Source: Muricea muricata (lineage: Eukaryota; Cnidaria; Anthozoa; Malacalcyonacea; Plexauridae). Taken from it: a stretch of 64,000 bases of DNA. The stretch spans positions 17,827,312 to 17,891,311 of the forward strand of contig OY979719.1 of NCBI GenBank assembly GCA_963855995.1, given 5' to 3'. Below, piece after piece: positions 34,662 to 46,376 of the stretch; position 1 is the stretch's first letter; the number at the start of each line of letters is the position of its first letter. The notes under the pieces are model-generated. The model was not told the DNA's origin and searched no databases. It saw only the letters and a list, made by a program, of their open reading frames with translations. The position numbers and the translations under genes were made by a program.

Positions 34662-37600
34662 TTACCGATTCGAAGCAGATTTTAAGATATCGATCGCATT
34701 TACAGTTTTCTCTAGCTCTACTTCGAGTTTTGATAACGATTCGTTAAAACATTTATTCATCTCCTCTGAGATTTGATATTCAGCATTTTTCTAAACAAGA
34801 AAGGAAAATACAGTATGAAGAAAGGTATTCAATCTGGTGAGGAGAATTAGTTTAAACACTTACTTTTAAAGTAGCAAGTAGCCCTCTTAGGTTTAATTTC
34901 GAAGACGACAACAGCTGTATAGCACGTTTGCTTTGCTCCTGCCCCTGTGCGATGTCGTGATAGGCTAAAAATTTGATTTAAGAACGTCGTCAAGTATATA
35001 TCCAGTATACTCATTGAAGAGAAATATTAGTTAACTTGAGCTAATGTAAAAGTGGTGAAAAGTCATTTTTCAAACCTTGTGATAATTCCAAGGTAATTTT
35101 CACCACATTTTCAATCCTATCTTGAGTTTTCTCCCAACCTGGACTCTGTATATTCACTCCATTAGCTTTCACTAGAAACTGCAAGAACTAAAAAACAATC
35201 CGATCACATACTGGCCGTAATAGGAAGAATCATATTGCATGGAAAATATACACCTTATCTTTTTCTTCTTCCGATTCGCCGTCTTTGTAAAGATCAGAGT
35301 AAAGTTTCCAGACTTCAGCATTCCCTGTAACCTACATACGATGTTCAATTGGGGTGTGGAATACATGATAGTTTCAGTTGAATCTGGAACCTGTATTCTA
35401 GCAAACCAATCCTCAATAAAGGGTAAAATTACGAGCTATTGTTGGAAATGAGCACCCTAACCCATCAAGGCAACCTGGAGATAATCAGTGGGTTCCATCT
35501 AAAAAATTTAACATCTTCAACCCTGTCAAATTCTTGCTCCGTGTCCACGTTTCACTCCTTTAAAATACTACCTGCGATGTAATTCTTCCCATAAGTTCTT
35601 TCACCTTCGGTTTCAACCTGGATCCTTAAAATAGAACATACAGAGAAAGCTAAAATAATTTCCCTGTATTCTTTAAAGATGACTTAAATGCGACTAAGAT
35701 AATGTTCTTAAGAAATATATCTGACTTAGTCTAATAACTACCAGGTAGGTCTTTATTGTCTTTTTTGTCGCTGATTACAGACTGGACAAGTATTCTGAGG
35801 ATCTAAACACAACACGAAGTGATATGACGTACCATCTCTAACACCTTACAACTAGTAATGACAAACTACGCTTTTGTCTGTACATATTATACCTCAACAT
35901 CTAAATATTTCTCCTTAAGATCCATCAGGCGATGCAAAGCTTGAATAACCTGTTCAAACGCTCCCACATCTGTGCTCACCTAGGTAATTATATTGAAAAC
36001 AATCAAACGAAAATCCCAGCCCACGCACATAAGACCGAAATGATACGGTGTACAGGACATCATAATGTTATTTCCAGTCATCGTCTTACAGTGTAGAGGA
36101 CTCACCACTAGAAAATTCTCCCACATTTGCCAGTTATTATAATTCGCTCTCAGAGCTTCTTGAAGTGCCCGAAATGCTCGATCTCTGTCGACATAAAAAT
36201 GATGCAGGAAAGTTACAAAATTTATCAGAAAAGTGTTGAACTTGCTTCAAATTCCGGGTATGAAAAAATACTCTCCTTATTTGCAACAGAGAGGTAAAAT
36301 GAATAGCGATTTCAAGACGAAGAGCACAACTCAACTTGATCAAAGATTACTACCACACACAACTTAAGCATATACTAACTTCTGCTTCATTTTAATATAA
36401 ACCGATGATAAATTACTCCAGGCTTCTGAATTCTAAAATTGAAAGCAAACTTATAATAATGAAATAATTATTAAAGTTATCAGTATTAAAGTTACAAAAA
36501 AGGTGTTCACTCTAAAACATTAAACTTACATCCGGGTTCATAGAGACACATCGATGAAAAGCCTTCGATGCCACATCTAGTTTAACTGTTACCATAGCAG
36601 CACAAGCGAGCGAGAACCAAACGTTTTCCTGGAAAAAAGAAACGATTTCGAAACTTGGTCCATTGTAGCCATAGGCGTACGAGCCAGGAGGCTGGGAGGG
36701 CTGCACCCCCCACCCAAAAAATTCGTGAAATGCCAGTTTTTTGGGGATATTTTTTCCAAATTTCAAGGGAATTCGGCGTTCAGACAATAAAACTGTACAC
36801 GTATTGTAATAAATACATAGATAATTGCAAAAATAAAATGAGTTGAACATTATGAAAAAAAATGTCTTAAAAAAATTTTAGGGGGAAACTGAATTTTTTT
36901 CGGGGAAAAAATTACAGCCCCTCCAGTTGAAAATGGTCCCGTACGCCTATGATTGTAGCTCATCTACTTATAGCCGGGAATCTTGCCCTTGGAAAGAACA
37001 ACGAAAACATACTGGCATTGAACACTTTGCATAATAGACTAACATTTGATCTAGGCAAAAAGAACAAAATCGTTTACTACAGCTAGAAAGAGGATCCTAA
37101 GTTAAGTAGAATTGCAAAGTTTGGCGTCAAAAGGCTCGAAAATACGGAAAATACAGCCTTGTGAAGTTTGCATATTTTGTACATATTTGTATTACGCGCG
37201 GAAAAAGTTACCATTTTCGCGGCAATTTTTGCTCAAAAATGGTAACTTCTTCCGCGTGTAATACAAATATGTACAAAATTTGCAAACTTCGCAGGGCTAT
37301 ATTTTCCGTACTTTACAACATTTCGCCACCAAACTTTGCAATTGTACTAATTTTAAGTTCTTCTTTTGCTTCTTTTAAGTTAAGATGATACGGCCTACCT
37401 GAAGCGAGTTGATTTCAAGAGATTTTTGGAAACACGGAATACTTTCTTCAAACTGGAAAAAAAAGAATAGGAAAAATGCCATTTGATCATAACTGGTTTA
37501 AGATTAACAGTGATTAATGAATAATTTATAACAACATTGAAGCACCAAAATAGACAGCATGTTACCTTCTTGTCCCGTAAATACAAGAATCCCAAGGATC

Positions 37601-40600
37601 TTTGCGCTCTTGCATTACGATGTCCTGATATATCCCATGCCTTCCTGTAATGTGCTTCATCCTAAAAAGAGAAGTCTTTGCCTATAGTAAATATGGTCGC
37701 GCTTAAAAGTTCGTTGATATTCAAATGATTGGTCTACACCTACTTTTGTGACATCTCCAAGAAGACACCAAAGTTTGGGAGTTTCGTTGATGCTCAATTG
37801 ACTTCTTACAACAGATTCTGCCTGGAAAGAAAGCGTTGACTAGTGTAACTACAATTTATAACAGCCTGCAGCTTTTGGGGCCCTTGTAATTCGTCGTTTA
37901 AGCGGTAAAAACAAACACATATAGTATATATAAACTTCATAAGGTCCGCCGCGCTTTGGTCGCTGGTTGTTTCATATTTCCTTCTTTTACAGTACCTTCT
38001 CAAATCTTCCCAATGATATATAACAATTGATGACATCTTCCCACAACTGTAATCTTTCGTATACATCCAGAGCACTTTTTACGACACCAAGTTCAAGATA
38101 GAGACTCGCTAGTTGCCGCTACAGCAAAGACACAAATATCACTTTAATACAGTGGCTTAAGCAATAACAAAGTGAAAACAGTTTCGGCCTTCAACCAGAC
38201 CCCTAGCAATCAACTGAAAGAAGAAAAACAAAATAAGAAAACCCTGAATTTCGGCTTTCAGATGTTGCAGAAAGAAATTTTGCAGAAGTGAAGTATTAAA
38301 AACCATAGACTCACCTGCAGTTCCCATCTTGTAGGAAAGAAAACGCAGTGAAACAACTCCAGTCTTTGGTATATCTGCAATTATGACAAATGTCCGCTAT
38401 GTATATTGGATATCCTGTTCGAGAAAGGTTTTTAAACTTATTTCAAGAGTTTTATGAAATGAAAGTTGAAAATGACTAAAAGGCAATGTAGTGTCGCGCT
38501 AACCTTGGCTTTTGAACCAGAATATTGATCAACTAGTTCCTGAAAATGCAATTAACAGATTATGTACACTCTACAGCCCTCCACCACCCCAGTAAACCCA
38601 CACACTCCCCCATCTAGTAGGACATTACCTGGATTTGCATCATACTTCGTTCTTTCCTGCGAGACGAATTTCTTTCATATTTACTTCGCAATAAAAGAGC
38701 AACCGACTGCACGCTCCAGACTCTCGGATGCGACAGCAGTAACTAAAAGAGGAAGAAATATAAATCAAAACAGTTACATCATTTACTACCTGTATAACCT
38801 ACACAGCTAATGGCAAAGAATGAATCTCCCAGTTTACAACTAACAAGCATTTCTTCACGTCTTGGGGAAGTGCTCCATGGAAATGGGTTGAAAACCAAAA
38901 GTCTTTCTGAAGCGTTGATTCAGAATCAATTCAAAAAAATTTTCAAATATTGATTATGTTTATGGTGTTACTCTCAGTCTAGCTTCGTGGCTTAGTGGTC
39001 AAAGCATTGCAGTTGCACCGGCATGGCAAAGGCGTATTGTATAGATTCGATTACTGTCGGAGGACCTATAGTTGATGATAAATTTTGCTCAAATGTTCCT
39101 GGCATGAATTTCGACACATAATTATATGATTCCCATCACGACACATTTACTCTTTAGAAATTACTCATTATAACAATTAAGAAATATAAAACATTTTCCG
39201 TGTTGATATACAGTTATAAACACAATTTCGAGTTTTTCCAATTTTCACGAGTGTTGATATAACTGTATATCAATACGGAAAAAATGTTTTATATTTCTTT
39301 TATAATATAGCACAAAGAACTTTAACAGAAGAGTGGCGGGAAATTTTCCGTGTTGACATAGAGTTATATCAACACGGCTGTTAGCCAATCAGCATTCAGA
39401 TTTACAAATGCTATATTATAAATATATTTCAATAATGGTACCCCACATACCGTGACATTCGCTAAAATTTCCTCCGCCAACAGCTCTTGATGTGCTTGAG
39501 ACTTCTGCTTATGAAAACTATTACAAAATACACAACATAGAATTAACACGAAACTTTCGATGTTTTCTGCACAGCTACACAACTGTATGAATCATGAACA
39601 TTTTGGCTCTGATGAAACTCCATAATTTCATGCTTAGTTGGGCTCACCATATGGCTAAGATGGCAGCTAAATGCAAGGGCGTTAGTTCATCCTGGGTGTC
39701 GCTGTCAGGATTTGACAGTTTTGTTTTGTTTAAAAGAGTATCATCGTCCAACATCAAATCCTGTAAAGCAAAAGAAAAACCTTCACGCGTTTCAATTTGG
39801 AACACGAAAGTGCTTACGCTTTTTGCCTCTCACTATACTGTAAAACCTGGCTAAGGCTAGTAGGTACGTCTCATGTTAGAATTCTTGAGGTTGATCTCTC
39901 CTCAGGTCCCCCAGAGTTTTTCCCGAGCACTCTGTTTTTTCTCTCTCTCCATAGAATCAACACATATAGGAGATCCTAGAGCCATGATACTGCAATGTGT
40001 TACACTTAAAAAATAAAGTCGCCAATTTAATCCAATCTCATCTAATTCGAAATTAGACATATTGTACTCGGCATATGATACGATTCAGTTTTAGCTCTAC
40101 ATTACCTTTGGTAAATATTCCAAATCAGGATTATCATATTCACCATTTTCTTTGAAATTAAGAGAAAGGATGCATGGAATCAAAAAAGCCCTTTTACAAA
40201 TGTGTAGATTTATCTATAAAAAAACTTAAAGCAAGAGTACAGACTACAGTCATTTTCTCTCTTCGCTATTTCTTTGGTTAGTTCGATAGATTGATATCTT
40301 GGTTGATTTAAGAGACATTAATGGTCTTAACATGAAGTGTACCTGTGGATTTGTCTATTTTTGCTTTCGCAAGGAGCTGGGCATAATCAATTTGTTGAAA
40401 TTTCGTCCTTTTTCCAAGAGCTCCTACGATGAAAAGAAGACTTACATGTATCAAAATAATTACAAATTTAAAAAATCCATTGAATCAATTGATAACCAGA
40501 AAAAGCAGATGAATATTACGACCTTTTTGGTAAAGAATTACCTTTCTCTTTTGGAGTATGGCGGCACTTATAGGAGAAAGAATACTCACTTTCATTGAAT

Positions 40601-43600
40601 ATATGCTATATGTGTGATTTAGCCTGTCTAGTTCCATTTGGTTGCAACGAAAACCGACTTTTGCACGAACTACCACATTTTAAGTACTCACCTCCTAAGT
40701 ATAATTCTAGTCCAACACACTTTTGCGCTTTTTCAAATTGCTCCTACAGTGATTTCAAAAGTTCTAATCGCATGTAATGCACCACTATTTATTCTCTGTT
40801 TTATCAGCACCAATATAAGTTTATTTATTTTCTACGATATCATACCTTCGCTTTTCCACACTCGGAGTATCGCAGATAGTGATAACCAGTTTCTAAATGC
40901 ATTCTAAACAACGTCTCGCTGAAATGTACAAAAAATTAGATATTTCAGCTTTTAAGTTCATTTTTGTGTACAAGAATGAATTAGACGACAATACTAGAAA
41001 GTACAAGAAGAAGTATGCTAATTACAGTATCTGAAGGTACTAATGGAATATGACATAGAGGATTCTTTTGAATACTATTGTGGGACGTAACAGACTCGGC
41101 CCAGATCGCTAGCAAAGGGATATGCAACGCAACGGCTAAAATACTTGATTTTAAGGACGTTAAACTACCACTGTAAGCTGTTTCGGGATAATGCGGACTT
41201 CCACCAAGTTTTAAAGAAGCAAGAAATGTTTTCATTACGTGTTTAACGAGCAAAAATAGCTTACAATGAATTACCTTGCAAGGCTTTGGTCGTTAGAACG
41301 CACTAGATAAAAATAAGCGAAATGCATTCAATGCACTAGAGTATATCCCTCATAGTTCAGTGTGACATGGAATAGTAAATTTTAATAAGTGCTTTAACAA
41401 TGATTGTCAAAACTTTAAACATACTTCTCTCTAGAGATGATGTCACTTCAGTTTTCAGCGATGGTGAAATATCTTCCAACAACTGTTGATGCACATGAAC
41501 ACAACGCATTTCCCAAAGAGGCTGGGTCTAGTGGAAAGTACAGAATAGATATAATACTTTACTTTATGCCCTTCAGAAAGATATCCCTTAAATCCACAGC
41601 AAATCTTATCCCAGAAAACTATAATATACTGCACTACACAGGCTTCAACCCAAGTTCTTAGTTAGCAACGTGGTAGCTCACATGTACTAGTCTAAAAATT
41701 TCTTATCCGAAGTTTTCGGAAGATTCTTAATTGTTTCACCTTCCTTATATTAGCACCAATTTCAACTAAATTATTGTCACGAGAAATTCAAGATTTTCTT
41801 CGCTCTCTGAAAAACAGGTTCAAAATATTTCCTTAAACTTGGTTTACAGTAGGTCCGCATTATCCAAGAATAGTTTACAGTGATTGTTCACCGTTTTAGG
41901 AACTGCTCTTCTAATAGTAGATCCAGCCATGTTACCCTGTTACTAGACTAACTTGTTGAAGAGAGTACGCACACTGAAACACAACCAACTAGGTGATGTT
42001 CTACTGTACTTATTTTAAACCTTCTACATCTTGATCACACCTTTAAATTTTTAAGCAAGTCTTTACTGTCCACCAATATTGTCCTTGCAATTAGTAAATA
42101 TTCAAGGTATTCTCCAAGAATATACACGTCCTATATAGAGAGGAGAAGTCATTATGGTTTCTCTTGGTTATTGAATAAAGAATTTAACTTTACACTGTGG
42201 CAAGAGTTCTACCTAGAATTAATTCTACCTAGCCATCCTAGAAGAGCTTAGAATAACTAAGATTAAACATTTGGGTTACACAGTATACAACTTATGAAAG
42301 TTATTTTGAAACACTTATTTTAATTCTAACCTGCTGATTTTCAGGCTGTGGCAACAAGTTAGAAACTTATTGTTGCCACCTTGTTATTGTACAAAGTTGA
42401 TGATTGAACATGCATTCCTACAGCATTTTGCCATAAATTTGTTGCAAATTAACATAGTAATTCGTAGTACCTCGCCATCTCTTCTCAAATAGTCTGACAC
42501 TTGGCCCATTAAGAGTTCTTTCTGTATTTAGCAAAGAGAATTTTGAGCTTTGCAGTTCAAGTATCATTGAGGGTTGATGAGAGAAGACTGATTTTTACTC
42601 ATTCTTGTCAACAGTTCACTCTTACCTTTTCTCCAATGTTTAAGCATTTTGATGCATTTTGCATGTCATCTTTATTCAATGGTGGTCCCAGCCAATTTTG
42701 TTGAACAACCAAATGTAAACATGAGATACCAAGTAATAAAATATGAAGTTGTCTATGAAAGGAAGCATATGAAAAATGGTACAGGTCTTTCAGCTTGTTC
42801 ATTTGTACATCCACAATTCCTCAAAACAGTTAAGTTTTCAGTTTCTCTTTGTGAAATAGATCACAGTGAATGACAATTTCTTACCTTAAATAGCTTTCAA
42901 AAATTGACTTGGTTGATGACAACTGCTTTGACAGTTGTTCCTTGATAAATGAGCTATAATCTGTTGGGCAAATGCAACACAAACTGATCACAAGTTCATT
43001 TCAATCTTCACAACAAATAATAAAGTGTGGTAACTGTTGTGGTAACTGTAAAAAGTGTGGTAACTGTTGAGTGGTAGGGACAATGACTGAGCAATTAGTT
43101 CTGTGTGAACGATTGGCAGACATAATGCTATTCATATGTGGTCAATGCTAGCAAAGTAACATACTCATTAGGCAGGTGTAATGAAAAGTGGGATATGTGT
43201 AACTTAGAATTAAAAAAAAGCAAAGCTGTGATGCTTTCCCAACATATTATATATTAGTTTTATGCATAATAATTCACCTTTTTTATAGTCATCATCCAGT
43301 CTTAAAATAATTTTGGCAAACACTCCATTAAAAATACTCTGATAATTCCCAGCTTGTAGAAACACAGATACCTTTTTAATCTCATCTAAAAAGTAGCATA
43401 ACAACAGCATAGTCTCATTAAGAATGATGATAACCATTGGGGGAGCATAAGTGAGGCACATGCTCCTAGCATGTTGTAGCCAATCTATTGTATCTTGTGA
43501 AAGACAGAAGCCAAGTCTGATGTGGTGTTTCACGAAAGAAAGTTAGTTCTCACAGTTGACCTCTCCCATGCTTTAAGGGTTTTTCTCTGGGTACTTGGGT

Positions 43601-44612
43601 TGTAATTTGTGATTGGTTATTTTCGTTGAGGCATCACTTAGATCGATAACCAATGACTTATAACATATGTGCAAAACTTCTAGTTAAAGGCACTGTGGGC
43701 CTCCTTTAACTTCCAATTGTCCTTCCTAGCTCTCTACAATCAATGCATGTACCATTTTGTACCTGGACAAGCACAGCACACAGCAAGTAATCTAATAGTA
43801 TATTTATTAGTAAATAGCATAAAATATTGCACACAGGTTCACAATACTATTTGAAATCTATTCTAAACCGTGACCAATCAAACATTTTGTTTGATGTTTA
43901 TTTGCATCACGTTTGGGCACGTAAACATTGTGTTTTGTAATTACATGTTTCCTCACTTATTTTAACTCTTTATGTCATTTTAAATGAATTGAACAACACT
44001 TTTAATAATTCTCCATCATTGTAATAACTTTTTATCCTACACCTGTCTTACTAAATTGAATTATTTTTGTAAGTCGCACTATCCTAGAATAAAATTCAAC
44101 TATTATTTGGGTGAGCAAACATCAACAATTACAAAACATGGAGTTTACACACCCAAACGTCAACAGAAATAAATGTAAAACCAAGCGTCTGATTGGTCAA
44201 GGGTAGATTGCAAATGGTATTATGGTACCAGTAGTCCAGTACTAGATTAATCAGTGCTTCAATACTAGCTGTCACGCAAGGCAAGAAGGGTAAGTCTATA
44301 CTCCCCACTTTAGGGTGGGGTGTCAAAATTGAAAAATTAAAATTATTGTTATAAATTGGAACAAAAACTGATTTTGTCACTGGTGCATGTTAAAACCACG
44401 TGGAACATGCAACTATACCTCTGCAGTCTGAGATACAGACATACAGTACAAAGAAATATGATTTTCGTACCAAAAACCTCACTTGGCTCCAACTGACAAT
44501 TTTCCATCTGCTCCAATATTTCATCATTTACTACACCATCTTTATTAAATAGCGTATACTCTATATTATTTTGAAATTTTAGAATAATATCGTCCTCACG
44601 TGTCGAAGACAT
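34662..44612 (-). CDS. TTC27: Tetratricopeptide repeat protein 27 (855 aa, 31 exons)
   Basis: TPR protein of the Emw1/TTC27 family, needed for growth in yeast and animals; its exact role is uncertain. Exons (minus): 44612-44471, 43385-43278, 42960-42885, 42752-42626, 42521-42471, 42130-42041, 41527-41425, 41302-41275, 40918-40846, 40743-40692, 40423-40343, 40149-40106, 39760-39648, 39517-39451, 38742-38629, 38539-38504, 38374-38315, 38118-37996, 37821-37744, 37661-37566, 37452-37399, 36628-36530, 36432-36380, 36184-36106, 35979-35893, 35802-35742, 35624-35572, 35331-35254, 35187-35076, 34963-34863, 34790-34662. Every phase agrees; human TTC27 is 843 aa. Family blocks seen: QNWLGPP, GALGKRTKFQ, LLGDV, AWSNLSSVYI, NNWQMWEN, STDVGAFEQVIQALHRL, LNLRGLL. 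Introns host several MITEs and a SINE. Confidence 0.96.
36670..36951. mobile_element. hAT-type MITE with 8-bp target-site duplication
   Basis: Inverted ends CATAGGCGTACG (36670) and CGTACGCCTATG (ending 36951) are flanked on both sides by the same 8 bases, ATTGTAGC (36662-36669 and 36952-36959). An 8-bp duplication is typical of hAT elements. It lies in the TTC27 intron after exon 36628-36530 is approached, between 36629 and 37398. 282 bp, noncoding. Confidence 0.85.
37004..37340. mobile_element. Second copy of the 8722-9058 MITE family
   Basis: Shares TGCATAATAGACTAACATTT, GATCTAGGCA, TTTACTACAGC and the internal pair TTGTATTACGCG / CGCGTGTAATACAAATA with the copy in the RNF213-like gene. 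The right terminus is lost. The internal arms hold a complementary pair AGTTACCATTTT / AAAATGGTAACT. Confidence 0.7.
38963..39090 (+). repeat. tRNA-derived SINE
   Basis: TGGCTTAGTGG (A box, about 38988-38998) and GATTCGATTAC (B box, about 39042-39052) with tRNA-like spacing. The body GCACCGGCATGGCAAAGGC recurs at 771-881 (minus) and 4190-4215. The start GGTGTTACTCTCAGTCTA is shared with the inverted-repeat element at 52721-52881. Located in the TTC27 intron between exons 39451 and 38742. Confidence 0.6.
39179..39302. repeat. Foldback element (CCGTGTTGATATAC family)
   Basis: Arms GAAATATAAAACATTTTCCG (39181 on) and the reverse complement ending about 39299, each continuing into a GTTGATATAACTG-type word. 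Further single arms at 39347-39380 and 60427-60460 show that the family is dispersed. Confidence 0.6.
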
Positions 44613-45198
44613 CTTGGCCGTGATTTGTTTTCTTTTTTGGGAGACTGAGCACCAAGGCTAAAAAAACACTGAGCTTTATATTGCATCTGGAGAGTGCGCT
44701 TCAATCGTAACCAGGGGTCAGTTCCACGAAATTAAACGTGAATAGTGCTATGCACTGGATAGCAGTTTTTCAAATCTCAAGCCTTTTGAACATGTTCAGT
44801 ATTTCAGCATTTTATTCCGGCAAGTTAAAGTCACTTTTTATTTCTTCAAAGCTGGTTAGCACTAACCCTGGGTGAAAGTTTAACCAACTGTTTTAGACTT
44901 TTAGTATACGTATTTCTGCACGTCCGTTTATTTCCAAACTTCAGAAACCAAAACTACTATTGATCCAGACAATATTTGTGTAAAATATTTCCAAACTTGA
45001 GAACAAGCTGCTATAGTCCCTGGTGTCATTGCCTTTTATATCTTTCTGGGGCAGTTCAAAAATCACTATCCAATGGATAACACTAGCCACCTTTTTCTAT
45101 AAAAGAAGTGCTTAATGCCAATGGGTCAATTGAACCAATTTTCCCACTAACATGTTTAATTAAAGAGATTCAACCACGCCAAAGGTAAGACGATTAGA

Positions 45199-45331
45199 GT
45201 TGAGAAGCGAAAATTTCAATGAGAGTTTTCTCAACTCTCATGTCCTGGTCAAACGAGAACAAGAGTTGCATGACAGTTGAGAAGCGAAAGTTTCAATGAG
45301 AGTTTTCTCAACCCTCGTGTCCTGGTCAAAC
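45199..45331 (+). repeat. Two-copy tandem repeat, 77-bp period
   Basis: GTTGAGAAGCGAAAATTTCA and GTTGAGAAGCGAAAGTTTCA start the two units. Both continue AATGAGAGTTTTCTCAAC and TCCTGGTCAAAC. Each unit also folds on itself through GAGAGTT / AACTCTC words. Confidence 0.8.
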
Positions 45332-45599
45332 CAGGATGATAGTTTGTTGGTAATGAAGTTGAAATCAACTGATGAGTAACGTCAATAATACAATATATAT
45401 ATTGACACTTTATACTTTCTTCTCAACGTAGTCTAATCTAATTTATCACAACTTTTGTTACAGGTCAAACGAGAAAAAAACTCATCAGCTTTTCCAAAAT
45501 TTGATCCAGTTAAAATGATTAAACCTAGTCACATCAAGTTCACTTCAATCGTAGCTTTACACTAACTATAATTAGCAGAATCATACTAGTGTACTATTG

Positions 45600-45862
45600 C
45601 AAATGCTGTAATTTGATTGGTTACTCTACTCGCTATCTATTCCTCGATAGGTAGCGAGTAGCGAAACAATCATCTTCCCATGGAGATTTCTTTTCAAAAA
45701 ATTGCTTAAAAATCAAATTTTTTGTTGAATATTCCATGTTTGACCTCTGTCCTCTGATTCTACTAAAACAATTAGATTAATCGCTCTCGATTTCTATGCG
45801 GTGATAGTTGATGAGGGCGAAGCCCGAAATCTCGAGCTCGTAATCTAATTGTTAAGTAGCGC
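45600..45862. repeat. Foldback-rich patch related to 23075-23490
   Basis: Contains the hairpin CTACTCGCTATCTATTCCTCG paired with CGATAGGTAGCGAGTAG (one arm shown in part), the palindrome AGGGCGAAGCCCG and the flank AATCTAATTGTTAAGTAGC. The same words occur around 23045-23190. Confidence 0.55.
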
Positions 45863-46376
45863 TTAGACTATGTGCACGCGAAGTCGTTTCCGAGTGTTTT
45901 CACAACAGTCAAAATGAGACCGATCTGAACCATAAAATTCTGATCGCATGAAGTTTTTAGTTTTTGTCCTTAGACGAGGTTTATATATGCTGATTTTCAT
46001 TAAATTGTGTCAACAAGTCGGGAGCTTTTTGAAATAATTCGATTCGGAATGAAAACGCTCGGAATTGACACCGTGTGCACGTAGCCTTAGACTTAGTGGC
46101 CTCACTTCTCCCATTCTGTAGCGAAGGTAATCTCCTTCATTACAAACATTGTAAAATATAAAACATTGTGATTTACCCTAACTACTGAAGCATATCATTA
46201 TGTTTTGGCCCGATTCGTTCGTCCATAGCAAAATACCTGCAGAAACCCATACCTTTCCTGCATGTGTGCGCCAGTAGAGGAGACATGACAGTTTTAATTA
46301 AATTTCGGGAGAAGAACTTTTAAACTTTACAACACGATAGAAGAAATTCTTGATTGCCAAACTCTTCAAGTACAAA

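Larger units (their letters stand above)
44613..46376. other. Divergent intergenic region between TTC27 and the Na+/H+ exchanger
   Basis: Contains old short elements and no gene. Around 44706-45135 is a block starting CCAGGGGTCAGTTCCACG. Its middle (GGTTAGCACTAACCCTGG, then a GTTTAACCAACTGTTTTAG block) is related to 28637-28745 in the F-box gene. A tandem repeat lies at 45199-45331 and a foldback-rich patch at 45600-45862. The promoter elements of the two genes are not obvious. Confidence 0.4.

Noticed and set aside
38987-39052. Functional tRNA gene
   Set aside because: A and B boxes are present but the arms do not form a full cloverleaf by eye; repeats elsewhere in the window mark it as a SINE.
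40542-40566. 25-nt candidate TTC27 exon between 40692 and 40423
   Set aside because: Phases fit only if neighbouring exons do not join directly. Direct joining of 40692 to 40423 gives the conserved GALGKRTKFQ block.
41160-41900. Possible transposon with GTCCGCATTATCC ends
   Set aside because: The two words point outward rather than inward, and one lies in unrelated context, so they do not bound a single element.
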